The notes under the pieces: generated by a model
Databases searched by the model: none
The model's input: the letters and a program-made list of their open reading frames with translations, nothing else
What the model was told of the DNA's origin: nothing
Translations under genes and position numbers: made by a program
In this document: positions 1-12,311 of the stretch, piece after piece
Layout of the letters: each line of letters begins with the position of its first letter
Numbering within the stretch: the first letter of the stretch is position 1
DNA from: Heterostelium multicystogenum
Taxonomy: Eukaryota > Evosea > Eumycetozoa > Acytosteliales > Acytosteliaceae
Assembly (NCBI GenBank): GCA_003667245.1
Contig: RCNN01000250.1
Location: 1 to 52,960 of the forward strand
Direction: 5' to 3'
Length of the DNA stretch: 52,960 bases

Positions 1-2043
1 CGTCCCATGCTTCTTCATCAAATTGCAGTAGCTGCTAAGGAGTGTTGGATTGGCCACGATCTGGCAGTGTCCATTGACTAGTGAGTTCTCGTGGGAAGTG
101 AGAGGATACACGTGGCGGCCACTTGCCACAGTCATATGGCGTTGGTATTGTTTGCTGGAAGGAAGGTGCCAGCATCGTTCCAACACGCTATTCACCTTCT
201 TGTCGGCATTTCACCAGCTGCTGCTTGAACTTATCTAGTTCTTTACTTTCTTTCTCTTGCTGTGTGGCGCTTCGATATCTTTTCCACCTGCTTGCATCTC
301 AGGACCGTAGTCATCAACGATCATAAATTGAGCCCACTTCTGAGATTTGGTGATTGTGTTGAGAAATTCGTAGTCCATATTCTCGCCAGTGCCCCTCTTT
401 TCACGTGCGACCAGTGTATCCAGGTCCAGCTTGTCATCGTCATCGTAGTATATCAGTCTCTGACCATCTTTATCAAAGTGTGCTTCTTGTCTTAGACTCA
501 TCTTGCTGGTGTGTTCTTTCAATATATATCTTTCTGCCAAATTCGGTCCAATCCCGATAATCTTTACTTGCGAACCTACCAGCTTTATCATCCCTATCTG
601 TATCACTCTGAAGATCAGCATTTTGCTGGCTCTGTTGTTGTTGTCTTAATTTCATCTATTTGTTTCTGTAGTATCTCCACTTTAGTCTTGTCTCCCATCA
701 TCTTTGCCTTTAACATTTCAGCATTCAGCTTGTTCAAATTTGTAGAGGTTGGTATTGGTGTGTAGATGTAGAAGGAAGTTTTGAAGTTTGATGTCGTTGA
801 TGTTTGGGTTGATGTAATCTCATGCTCCTCTCTATCCTTTTCTTTTTCTTTTTCATTCTTCTTTGCCAAAATGTGGGAATAACTCTGCGTATGAAGGTTG
901 TTCTGTTCTGACAACCTCAATCGTCTTTCTTTCTTGTTTTGTATCGTCTTTTTTGACATTTCCACTTCGAGTGTCATCCTCTCTCCTGTCTCTATCCCTA
1001 TAGTCCTTCTCATCTCTTTTGTCTTTATCGTCTCTACTATCTCTGTAGCTTCGATCGTCTCTTCTATATCTATCTCTATCTCTGTCATATCTTCTATCTC
1101 CATCTCTATCTCTGTCTTTATCTCTGTCATCTTGATCTATATCTATCTCTTTCTCTATCTCTGTTTCTATCACGATCATAAGTATCTCTGCTATTTTTGT
1201 TCAGTTGAGTATCTTCTACTTGAACTTGGACTCCAGAATAGTTTGGAATCTTCACTGGGTTTTCTATCATCTGGAACTTAAATCATTTTTCATCTGTTTC
1301 TTTTTTTAAGATAGTCTCTTTTGGTTACCTCTGCTCCTGTTGTCTCTATTCTCTATCGCTATCTTTAGATCTATAGCTGTCTCTATCTCTTTGATTGCTC
1401 TTGTTTGTAAGATTCTCAATTTCCTTTTCGCTTAATCTCTCTCTAAGAAACAGAATTAACCGATTCACCCGATTCAGAGGCCTGTTGTTGTGCTCTGAGC
1501 AGCTTCTTTGCTCTCCATGAAGCACCACCATCTCCAACTAGATATGATTTGTCGCTTGTTGTTGTCGTTGTAGTTGCTGTTGTATTGGGAGTGGAGGTTG
1601 ATGTCGTCTGTTGTTTCAAGAATTCCTCAGGGTTAACAAGTCCGCAGTCTTTGATAGTCGTTCGGCAAGAGCATTCTTTTCATCTTTTGCTTGCTGCATC
1701 AGCTCTCGCTTTACATCATTGTGTGACTTTGAACCAGACAGCCACGAAGACGATTCCATATTCATCCAATCATCTCTTGCGCTTGACGGTGCACTATTTG
1801 TGTCCCTAATAGCACTGTCGTCGGCAACTCTACCTCCACTGTTGTTTTTTACCACCATCATCTTCTTCACGATCTGCCTTTAGTTTCTTCTTCTCATCAT
1901 AATACTCTTCACTTTCACTATCACTATGTTTGCTTCTCTTTCTATCTTTCTTGCTCTTTCTTATCTTTCTTATCTTTATGCTTCTTTTCCTTTTTTGAAT
2001 GTTTCGATTGTGTGGGTGCCTCTACCCATTCATCATCAGACAT
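1..2043 (-). CDS. cwf19l2: CWF19L2-like pre-mRNA splicing / lariat debranching cofactor, 3' end outside window
   Basis: CWF19-like 2 family proteins associate with late spliceosomes and lariat turnover in the nucleus. The start is the ATG at 2041-2043, opening MSDDEW followed by a Lys-rich stretch. Next come an RDDWM motif (about 1760), a VGDGGASWR segment (about 1520-1545), a long alternating-charge Arg/Asp/Glu repeat region (about 860-1400), a segment LNKLNAEMLKAKMMGDKTKV (about 700) typical of the family, and at 1-200 the start of the CwfJ C-terminal domain (HMTVASGRHVY, then SLVNGHCQIV). The catalytic-like end lies left of position 1. The frame changes several times, for example in the KKDKK run near 1940 and around 150, 640 and 1100. 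The family order is kept across each break, so I treat them as base errors. The 3' neighbour on the same strand is the Roco gene, about 230 nt upstream of this start. Confidence 0.82.
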
Positions 2044-2271
2044 CTCTTAATATGTATGATGTCCAGAATACTGACAAAATGACATTTAAATCTTGTCAGA
2101 AGTGTTAAGGTATGAATTTTTTTGCATTTTTTCAAATTGCCCAAAATGCGTTTTAATATGATACACAAGAAAATTTTGACAGTTCCATTTTTAAACTTTC
2201 ATGGTTGATTCTCGGTTTTGGATTTTCCGATGGTTAACAATTGAATTATATAATTTAAATTTTTGTATTTA

Positions 2272-5200
2272 TTAGTTATCAGCGTGACTCTTTAAATAAG
2301 GAGATATTCTCAATTTGGTATTAATCTTGGCTGCACCTTTCCATAGTTGTTGCTCATTGTTACTGTTGCTTAAACTGCTATTGCTGCTATTCAAGCTCCT
2401 GTTGTTGATGATATTTGAATTGCCCTGGCTATTACTGCTATTTTGAGTGCCATTGGTCTCAGTTGCATCAATGGATAAATCATTTGAAACGGAAAGAGAT
2501 GTAAATGAATTCGACGACAACAAGAGCAAGTTGATATTCTCTTGGAGTGTGTCTATGATTTGTTGGAATGAGGGTCTTTGGGAATGATCTTGTTGCCAGC
2601 ATTGGTTAATAAGACGTTTATACGATGAATTGCATGTTGTCGGAATGGACGGTCTCGATCCCTTGCATACACTTTGCTCGACATTGCCAAAGAATGACTC
2701 TCCAGAGAAAAAGCCAACACTGGATATCATCTCAAAGAGAATTACACCAAAGCTATAGACATCGACCGATTGATTGTAGAACCACTGATTCCTCATGATC
2801 TCAGGTGCTAAGTAAATAGGATTATCTACCAGTCGGCCTTCTAATCTTGAGCTATAGGTGTCTCTGACCGTGCCAAGATCTGCAATCGAAACTAGAGAAT
2901 CTGCATTCTCCATGATCTCATTCATCATCTTTTTGTTAAACTCTTTGCTGTCTTTGTCATTGCTGGCTTTAAATCTGTCGACTATGTTCGAGAGGTTGTA
3001 TTTTAATCAATAGGTTGGGTGGCTTTAAGTCGTTGTGATGCAGCGGCGGTGACTGAAGATGCAGCTCATTAACTCCGCGAGCAATGTCCAGTGCGATTCG
3101 AAGAGCTAGGGGATATGGAAGTGGACGATGCTTCTGAATGAATTGCTCAAGATCACCGTGGTGAATAAACTCTGTTACCAAACAGAGCGGTGACAGCACT
3201 AGACCTACGACTTTCAAGGTACGCTTGCAGCCAGAGAGATATTCAAATGTGTAAAGCTCCCTCCTGAAGTCTCTAAAGCAAAGTATGACATCCATGTTAT
3301 CCTCCGGTCGCAATTGATCGTATTCAATGCTAGGTTGTGTATTGGTGGATGCTATTAATGAGTCCAACGAGCCACTACTGTTTGTGGCATAGCTACCGCT
3401 ATTATTACCGCTAATTCCAGAGCTTATATCCATGTTGATCAACCTTTTGATAGCAACGACCTGGTTGTTATATCTGCCTTTGTAGACTATACCGAAGCCA
3501 CCTCTCGCGAGCTCATTGTCATAGATAATCGATGCATGATCCACAATCTTTTTGATGGAGCAGTGAGTCAGTGTGACGTCTGGCGATATTTCATTGATGG
3601 GGACACCAGACAAATCGTAGGGACACACTGCTCTTTCAATCCGTTGACGAAAGCAAGCTCCAGCTGCTCAAGATTAAAGTAGGTACTGGGCACTTCTTTC
3701 GCAGAGCAGTGTGGGCACGGAACAAGTATCTGATACTTGCTCAGCGGGAATCGATATTTGATTTGAGACTCTATCACTTTCATTGTCTTGGAGAGCAAAT
3801 CCTGGATAATGTAGAATCTGGTAGTTGGCCCAACAACTGTGACGTTCAGAGTGGTGTCCGACGACTGCTCAAACATCAGTCTGACTGCCTCAATAGGAGT
3901 ATGGTTAGGGGACAAATTGAAATCCTGGATGGAGGTGTAGGTCGTTAGCTTGGTGGGATACTCTTGATTCAATCTTGCAAATTGGGATATTCGCTGGGTC
4001 AGAATGGAATACACCACGGTAGGTAAAGAGCAATTAAACTTGAATACTCTTTGAATCTTTGTAAAGTCACTGTTCCTCTTGGAGTGAAGCGATAGCCATT
4101 CGCTAAACTCAGAAGCAGGTGTTTCATTTGGATTGTGGCTGTTGTTGACCAAGATGGTCTGGTAGTCGTTCATCACTTGGAGAGTGACACCAGATGGGTG
4201 AGGAATTGGAATCGGGCTTTCAATTGACTTGACAAATGAAATTAAATTGAAGCGATATGCAAGGTTGAGATACTCACGGATATTCAGTCCTCCAGCAATC
4301 GTTCCGCTGCCACTGGAGCTATTTAGGCTGTTTCCGGGCAATGGAAGTGGTGGAAGTTCAGATACTCTGAGAAGACCGTGAGTGGGTATTGCCTGAAGGA
4401 TCAACGAGGAGAACGATTGAAGTAGCCATTGAGTGTTGGTGATGAAGAGATCTGACAACTGGGTATCGGGAGAGTTGGCAAAGTTCAGGATGGAGCCTGT
4501 ATTTTCAAGAAACTTTAGGAGCATTCCAATCTTTGATCTTCCTCTAATGTTGTAGATAGCCGCCATCTCAACAATGTCATCCATGGTCATCAACGGTCGT
4601 ACATGCTTTTTCTCAATTAAATACTTTTCCAACAAAACAAAAGGAGATGGAATCATTTCATTGACCATTGTTGAGGTTGGCAAACTATTCACCAGTCTAA
4701 CCTTTAATGTTTCCAAATAGTCGATATCCGATAACTTGATAAATACAAACTCTATTTGCCTGTTTATGTATACTATAGTAAAGGAATTAGTAAACTAATG
4801 ATCTTGATCCCGTCAAAGTGCTATCAATTACCTTTGTTCTTATTCAATTGCTTCCAACTTTGTAGCCATTGATGATAGTTCAGTTCATTTTGGTTTGATT
4901 CAGGAATGATTCCTATTGCAAATATTTTGCAATTGGAGAATCTACTCGATATAATGTCAAGCCAGTAGTCAAGGACTTCGTTGTCATACTCAATATCGTT
5001 TGTGAAATTGAATTGAACGACATATACCGTTTTCTCTGTGAAAAACTGTGATTGAATGGGCCAGAAGTATCGGTTGCCTGAAAAACTCCCAGACTCTGAG
5101 ATCCACCATGGTTGCAGTGCCATCAACTTGTTCGAATTTAGCAAATGGAGGTGAATTTACATAGATTGGTATTTGGTCTATGTCAACTGCCACCTTGTTG

Positions 5201-8200
5201 AGATCAACCACGACTTGGTTGCTTTGCGTTGGTAGAACAATTGAAAACACAATGAGGTGCGGCCACCTTTGTTTGCTCCTAGGAATACCAACTTGGCTCT
5301 AAGGCATGGTTGAATACTCTCAATGTACTCCTTCATTTGTGAGAGTATGGTTGTTACGTCGGCAACTGACTGATTTCCACTTGAAGAAATTCCACTTCCG
5401 TTGGACTGGTCAAGTCTCTTCAACTTGTTACCCTCGATATCCAAGTTTGTAATTGTGCTCATCATAGCAAGTGACTGAGGAAGATTCTCCAGCTGGTTAT
5501 GAGGAATTAAGAATGTTTCTAGAGCAGATAAAGAACTAATAGTAGGTGGAAGCCATCCAATATTATTGTGACCAAGTTTGAGACTGATTAATTTTTTCAG
5601 CTGAGTCAATTCATCTGGCAACTCTTTGATTTGGTTGTACTGAAGAGACAGAGACTTCAACTGAGCCATTCTGCAAATGGCTTGTGGAATCTCGGTGATT
5701 CGGTTGTTGTCCGCTATCAACTCCTCAAGAGAGGTTATATTAACTACCGAATCAATCGATTGTATTTGATTATTGGAAATATTTAGGAATTGAAGTTGAA
5801 CTAGTGAAGGCAATGAGTTTGGTAACTTCTGGAGCTGATTCTCACGCAAGTTCAAAGACTTCAGATTGATCAATTCTGAAATTAAACCAGGTATAGTTTT
5901 AATTTTGTTGCAAGAGAAATCAAGTTCTGTGAGGGTGTGGAGATTGACCAATTCCACTCCAAATGACTCCAAAGCATTTCGACTAATATTGAGAGAAACG
6001 ATTTGATTCAATTTAGAGATATGTGGAGATATCTCTGTGATTTCATTAGACATGAGATTCAATCTTTTTAGCGTTGTGAATAAACCAATCTCTCTGGGAA
6101 TACTTGACAAAAAGTTTTGAACAATACTTAAATGTTCCAAACCCTTTATCTTTTCATTCAACATCATCCAAAATGTAGATGGAACACCATAGATTAAATT
6201 ATTATCTATAATTATTTCTTTGAGGTCTTTGAATTGGAATTGAGTTGAAACAATTAGTTGGGATGACTTGAGAATTTCTGGAAATAAGGATATACTCACT
6301 TTCGAATCTAAGTATTGAATTTGGAATGGATGATAAGAAATTATCTGAAATATTGATGGAATGAATTTGTTTGTTGACGTGTGTAATGTTTGGTTGTAAG
6401 AAAGAATTTGGCAAGTCAAAGAGACCCATGAATGAAAGATTCAGATCCAAAGCTCTTGGCGAGTTGGTTGAATTCTGCTGGACTACTGCAAGTGATTTTA
6501 AATCTATTTGGAGCTTAAGTGATTTTAAGGCATTAACTCTGGCGGATGAGGTCAGCCAACGAGTATAGAACTCACTCCACAATGAGATGTTATTATGGTT
6601 GAACTGTCGAATAGGTAGAGCTGAAAGAGAGTAAGCCTTATAGTATGGGTTAATGAAACGCTCGGATGATGTTGCAACACCAGCCCAAACCGACTGTGTT
6701 GCCTTTAAAAGATTGAGTTGGACAGCCTCTTTGTGACTCTTTGCCAGGAATGTACCAAAACGGCCAGTGAATGATTGACTGCATATAAAATTTACAAAGG
6801 ATTGGTTGAATTCAAAGTCGGTTGGGAACTGAAGTATTAGTTGCACTATACAGTCACAGAATATAACAAATAGAAGCGGACCAAGATGTACGTATGAACT
6901 TCTCTGTGGAGAATGTCCAAACTCAGGAAGACCAAACTCAATCCACTCTTTTTGGATCAGAGTTTGAACTCCAACCAGTGTCCGATAATAAGGATCAAGG
7001 ATTAACTGTACAAGTGAAGAAATAAGCACTTCTTCACATCCATGACCAGGACTCTGTATCACACCAGATTGTCCACTTGTAAAATATTCTGTAACTCTGC
7101 TCATGATTCTCATAGTGTTACCAATAATAGATAGCCACTCTGTAGCTGCGACTGCATTGCGCCAATTCTGCTTGTTTCCTTCAGTTGGTACACTAGAGGT
7201 ACAAAGCTCAAGAAGCTTTGTAAAACTAGTCCTTATCCTCTCGCCATCGTCCATTCCGAGGTATATAAATTTACATTGAGGATAGTGGCTTTCGTAGGTT
7301 AATCTCTTTGGAGGGAAGCCTGTTTCAAAGATATTTAGAGGAATATTATGAGAACGGTTTGTATTGTGGATCTTGTAGAGCTCTTGCATGAGAGAATAGT
7401 CTGCCTCGTCCTGGATATCTACTGATGGTTGCTGTGAGATGGCAATGAAAATATGGTATCCGCTGATAGGTGTCCAGCTACACCATGTCACCGCTGGAAA
7501 ACGCCTATTCACTCTGTAGTTTGAAATGTCTCTTAAGCTGTTATCTATAATGGTGGCCGGTAGTATAATGGAAGAGGAATAGGTTGGACAAATATCGAAT
7601 CTCGCGTTCATCAACGATATTCTCCAGTGAGTGTTCAAATTCATTCTCTGATATTCAAGTCCAATATTTGTGATCTTCGAAATTGTGTTGCTAATTGAGC
7701 TGTTTGCTGGGCTTGAAATTGAATTTCCAGAACTACTCAATGAAACGACTGGCTGACTTGAGAATCCATTTCTATTCTTTCCAATAGCCAGAATTTGGTT
7801 TTCAATGGATGAGTTGGAATCTTGTGAGAATGCAAACAGTGATTTGGTTGGTTTGGTGAAAAGCCAGCTTAGTCACAAGTCCAACAAACAGCTCTTCGTC
7901 ATGTTTACTCAAAAATGAAAGATATACAACTTTAAACAATCGGCTGACAATCTTTTGATATCTGTTAGCAGTTCTTTTCAACGACAATATTGATGTCAAC
8001 TCGATTCCATCCAACTCTGCAGTATCTAGTGGCTCGCGATCCCACGATCTGTACAATATCCTGTAGTTTGTAACCCACAATTTAATACATCCAAGTAGAG
8101 GATGCATAGTGGATTCATCGCTGCTGGAAGGAGAATCCAGGAGTTGATATCGTACATACTCAACTGGTCCAAACACAATCTCCTCAGAGCTCAAAAGTGA

Positions 8201-8837
8201 TGGAGTGGCAGGTGGACTATGCCGAAATAAACGGCTGTGTTCAACAATCATCGATCGCAAAATCTTGGTCGCCATGGGTGTCTCTCTGGAAAAAAAATAA
8301 TGTATGCTTCTGCTGACTATACGCTGAAGGGTAGGCTCATCAGATGCCCACATATTCCACAGTTTCAAAACAGAATTCAATATTGCCAGATGAACCTGTG
8401 ACAATTGTTGGATACAAAGCAACATGGGCATTGGCCGTGCATTTGTGAGTGAAAGATCATCGCCTATCGACTGTAGGAGAGGCGCTGGAATATTTGCCAA
8501 ATAGGTACGGAGCAAGAGATAAACAATCTCCGACTCTACCGAATCCAGTATCTCATGGGTAGCCTCTGGCTGCTGACACCCTGAAAATTGGGTGATCAAC
8601 CGATCGATCTGGTTGATCCGGAAATCCTCGAAACTCAACGGATCAGTGGTATTCAAAAGAGTGAGAACACGACCATTGTTCACAACAAACTGCAGTTGTT
8701 CAACACACCTATAAACAACAGTCGGACAACTTCCATCTACCTTAAATCTCGTTGCCAATCGATCCAAAGGAGATCCAAATAGAATTTGACTGTAACTATT
8801 GTTCACTCTATTTTTTTGCAACAATCTTATTGAACAT
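2272..8837 (-). CDS. Roco-family protein: RhoGAP-like, GRAM/myotubularin-like, LRR, Roc-COR, kinase (roco9/pats1-like)
   Basis: A Roco protein of about 2,150 residues. N to C it has a RhoGAP-like domain (about 8800-8370), a GRAM/PH-like segment (8200-7860), a myotubularin-like domain (about 7620-6560), leucine-rich repeats (about 6400-5400), Roc (5300-4850), COR (4770-3640) and a kinase (3560-2500). No WD40 repeats follow. The kinase keeps the glycine loop ARGGFGIVYKG and VAIK, has HNDLKPPN for HRDLKxxN, DLG for DFG, and APE. The myotubularin loop reads VIQSPGHGCEE before DPYYRT, so it lacks CX5R. The Roc P-loop is GANKGGRT. A 59-nt intron (4773-4831) joins in phase. Frame breaks at about 3000, 3620, 5100, 5220, 6295, 7850 and in the A7 run at 8812-8818 are single-base; shortening that A run brings the ATG at 8837 in frame. 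Domain order recalls Dictyostelium roco9 or pats1; the exact orthologue is not settled. Confidence 0.88.
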
Positions 8838-10350
8838 TTGTTGTTGCTTCTGCTGCAGTTGAAATCAACAACGGACTCGTTGTTGTTATAGTTGTCTTGG
8901 CAAGGCCTTTGAGATGGAGGACTTCGATATAAGAAGGTGCTGCTGAGCTTTTAGATATAACTGTGCTGTGTGTTAATATTGGTATTGGGTTGGGATATGC
9001 TTTTTTTATTTTTCACCACCAATACTCTTGCAGATACCAATTTCAGATGAATTGATTGACTAATAGATTGATTGTTGTTGTTTTATGTTTCTTTGCTTTG
9101 CTTTAAATGTACAAATATCTAATCTACTCTATTACATATATTAAGTATTATAAATAATCTAATAAAAATGTTGTTGTTATTTCAATACTTACATTCTAAT
9201 TGGAATATTAGAATCTATGGAAGTAGAATAAATTACTGTATAAAGTCGGCTATTGACTTAAATTGTAGAATGGTATTGGTGATTTCCTGACTTTCTGACT
9301 TGCAATTTTTCGTCTTGTCGGGTTTGGTTTTGTTGGTTTTACAATTAAAATAAATAAATAAATAAATAATAATTATTAATAATATAGCAGTGAAAGCTAG
9401 CTATAAGTTAATGTTATCAACAAGAAAGTCAATAATATGTTTGTTTCAACTTGACTGAGTTCTTTGCTTTGCTTTGAATGATTTGTATGCCTGAGATGAT
9501 GTTGAAATGATGAGGATATCAGTTTAAAAGCAGAGTCTATTATTGTGATGTGATGACATCATTCAATATCAAGATATAAATAAAAATATAGAAATATAAA
9601 TAGGCGTGTAATCAGAATAACATAACACTCTTTTTGGTTTTCTTAAATCACTTTATACTAAGACTGGGGATTGGAAACAACAACACAAACTACAAAAGTA
9701 TTGGGGATCAGTTGTTGTTGGGTGGTATTTTGGTGTGAGTTTGAACAATAAGAGGTGGGCATCCCATTAAGTCAATTAGGCTGGTGCCAAACTGCGTCCT
9801 TTTTTGTCTAGCCCCAACAATCAAAAGATTATTATTAAATTACAAAAACTTAAAGAAAAATAAAAAATCTAAAAAAGATATGACATTTGTTTTTGTTTTT
9901 TTTGTAAGCGTTGGTCTTGGAAAGTGATCACCAAAGCGGCTTAAGAAATTTCCATCACAAATATCCTGATAATTTGTAGGAATAAAAGTCAAAAGAAAAT
10001 ATGATCAATACTTTCATTCATCATATAAGAAATCGACAATGCTTTTTATACTTGTATATTTTCGTGTAATATTACTTGGCTATGTTAAGAATCTCTAAAG
10101 AAGTTGTAGATGGACATTTGCTTTGAATGTTTGTTTGATGATTGATTGTTAGATAGATTGATGTTTAGTTTGTTTTTGGTTTAGTTTTGTTTAGTTTTAT
10201 TATTATCTCAATAAAATATATATTTATAATGATTTAGTAGTATTATGTGTTGACAGTTGTTTATGTTGTTTGGGTTGATGTTATTGTAAATTTTTTAATG
10301 TAATAGATTTGCATCTAGAGATTTGATTATAATATATATATTTTCTTGTT
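8838..10350. other. AT-rich spacer between Roco and capping protein alpha
   Basis: About 1.5 kb without a convincing reading frame on either strand. It holds poly-T and poly-A runs and an AAAT-repeat tract near 9347-9370. It should carry the Roco promoter (right of 8837, read leftward) and the 3' region of the capping protein gene. I see no tRNA, transposon or conserved coding segment. Confidence 0.6.
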
Positions 10351-11536
10351 TTACTTTTGTGAAAGTTCGGCACCGATTCTGTGACCCTTGATCTTGTTCC
10401 AGTTGATCTTTAATTTAGTGATTGGCAAAGCACGTCTCAATGCTTTGAAGGTGGTGTCACCCATTGTAGAATAGCTGGTGTCCAATGAAGAGTGTACATT
10501 GAGTTCAGTTCTACCAATTGCCTTAAATACATTTGATGCTGTAGTGTTTGCGTCCTATAATTGATCAAGGTGATCCAAAGTAAGTAGGTTGTTCATTGTT
10601 TTGGTGATTTGTGCATTATTAATACTTACAGCAGATGGGGCAGTGGTTGATTTATTGGTGGTGGTGTTTAATTGGACGTTACCGTCTTCGTAGTAGTGAA
10701 CGTTGATTTGTAACTTTCCGTTGATTGTGACGTTACCGCTGTTTGGCTTGAAAGTACAGGTCCAAGTTGATCTCCATCTACCGTTCCAGAAGTTGTTTGG
10801 ATTGAATTTAGATGATGACAAACAGATAGTGATTTGGTGTCCCTCAGATACCTTTGAACCGTAGACGGTGACGGTACCTGATGGGTAGAACTCATTGCAA
10901 TATTTGAAAGCTTCTTCTTCAAAGGCAGCTCTGTATGGTTCAACATCAGAATCCAACTCACCTGCAATTGGACGTGAACCAGTTACAGCCTTAAAATGGC
11001 AAAAGATAACGTATTAGATCAATCATTGTAAGAATAGCAACTCTTTCGTTTAAGCTTGGTTTGACTTACCTGCTTGATGTGATCGTAAGTGATGACAACT
11101 TTACCCTTTGGGTCCAAATATTCGTTGTGGTTGATTTCTCCCTTTTTGGTGATCAAAACCTTGTGTCCCTTTGGTGATGAGACAGCAATCATTTGCTCAG
11201 TGTTATATTCTCTGAAAGTATCAGGAGCAGTTGCATTTAACATATTTTCATTTGGGCTGAGTAAAGTACGAACATCTATAGATCACAATTTAGTAATTAA
11301 TAAACCTTCTTTTTTTTCTTCTTCTGAATATAATTATTTGACCAATCTAATCAATTCTAAATATTGTCTTTTGTCTTGTCTGTTCTCTGTTTTGATCTGC
11401 CTCTATGTTCGAAGTTGGTCTATAAAGTTTAACTAGCTGAATGATTCTTACCTGATACGATCTCGTTGAATTCTCCTGGTGGAGCACTCAATAAGAAGTT
11501 AGTGGCAATGCTGACAATCTCTTCGTTGGTGGCCAT
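10351..11536 (-). CDS. acpB: F-actin capping protein, alpha subunit (CapZ alpha / Cap34)
   Basis: The alpha subunit of the heterodimer that caps actin filament barbed ends in the cytoplasm. Four exons are readable: 11536-11452, 11275-11070, 10989-10630 and 10554-10351, with introns 11451-11276, 11069-10990 and 10629-10555, all GT-AG and in phase. The protein opens MATNEEIVSIATNF with the family motif APPGEFNEIVSDVR, has YNTEQM, LDPKGK and YDHIKQ in the middle, and the signature NFWNGRWRSTW followed by QINVHYYEDGNVQL. The C terminus has TTFKALRRALPITKLKINWN, matching the family tail that forms the actin-binding tentacle. Length, about 285 residues, is normal. Unlike its neighbours it has no frame break. 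Its regulator myotrophin is encoded about 11 kb away. Confidence 0.96.
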
Positions 11537-12311
11537 TGTTATTTATTGTGTTTGCTGATGATGGTGTTGAAGTTGATATAAATTGATTTACAAATTTGAA
11601 TGAGCTGTATAACTAACTAAATGAACTGTCTTGACTGAGCTGAACAATTTAATTTAATTAACTATATAAGTATAAACTTTAAAGTAATAATGTACAACAG
11701 ATGGAAGATAAAAAAACTATTTAAAAAATATCAATTTTTATAAAAAAGATGAGTATTATCGCACTTATTAATAATATTTTCACCACTTCATGAAGATAGA
11801 TAATGAGAGAGAGTTCAAGCCACAAGAAATTGAAAAAAATTAAAAAAAACTCATTTAAAAAATCCATTTTGAGAGTTCAGAAGACCCAAAACCCATTGTC
11901 AATGATGTTGCTTTTGTTTTTTCCATAATATTAATTTTTATTTTATTTTTTTAATAAATACAAGATAGTGCATAAATAAAAATAAAAAAAATGTTTTAAA
12001 AAATAAATAATAAAAAATAATAATAAAGATATTATTTGTAAATAATAGTATTAAAACAAACAATGAATTTGATTACAAATTAGTTACACTTATTATTTAG
12101 TGCAACTACAATTTACAACAATTTTAATGAAATTTTAAAAATTATTATTATATTTTGTTAATATTGACAAAAAAAAGGTTATTAATATTGGTTAACCAAT
12201 ATGGTCATTGGTTAAATGGGGGTTTGTTGTTTGGATTCTACTATTTATGCTTTTGTTACTGTTGTTATTGTTATTGTTGTTGTTTGTTGGTTATTATTAT
12301 TGTATTGTATT
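11537..12311. other. AT-rich spacer with capping-protein promoter
   Basis: Very AT-rich DNA with long A and T runs (for example 11931-12010). It contains the promoter and 5' leader of the capping protein alpha gene near 11537 and the 3' region of sac1 near 12311. No gene is visible. Confidence 0.6.

Noticed and set aside
898..1281. Plus-strand Ile/Ser/Val-rich frame
   Set aside because: Shadow of the Arg/Asp repeat region of the CWF19L2 gene.
2272..8837. Roco gene as a pseudogene because of seven frame breaks
   Set aside because: The same break pattern occurs in essential genes in the window, and domain homology resumes immediately after each break.
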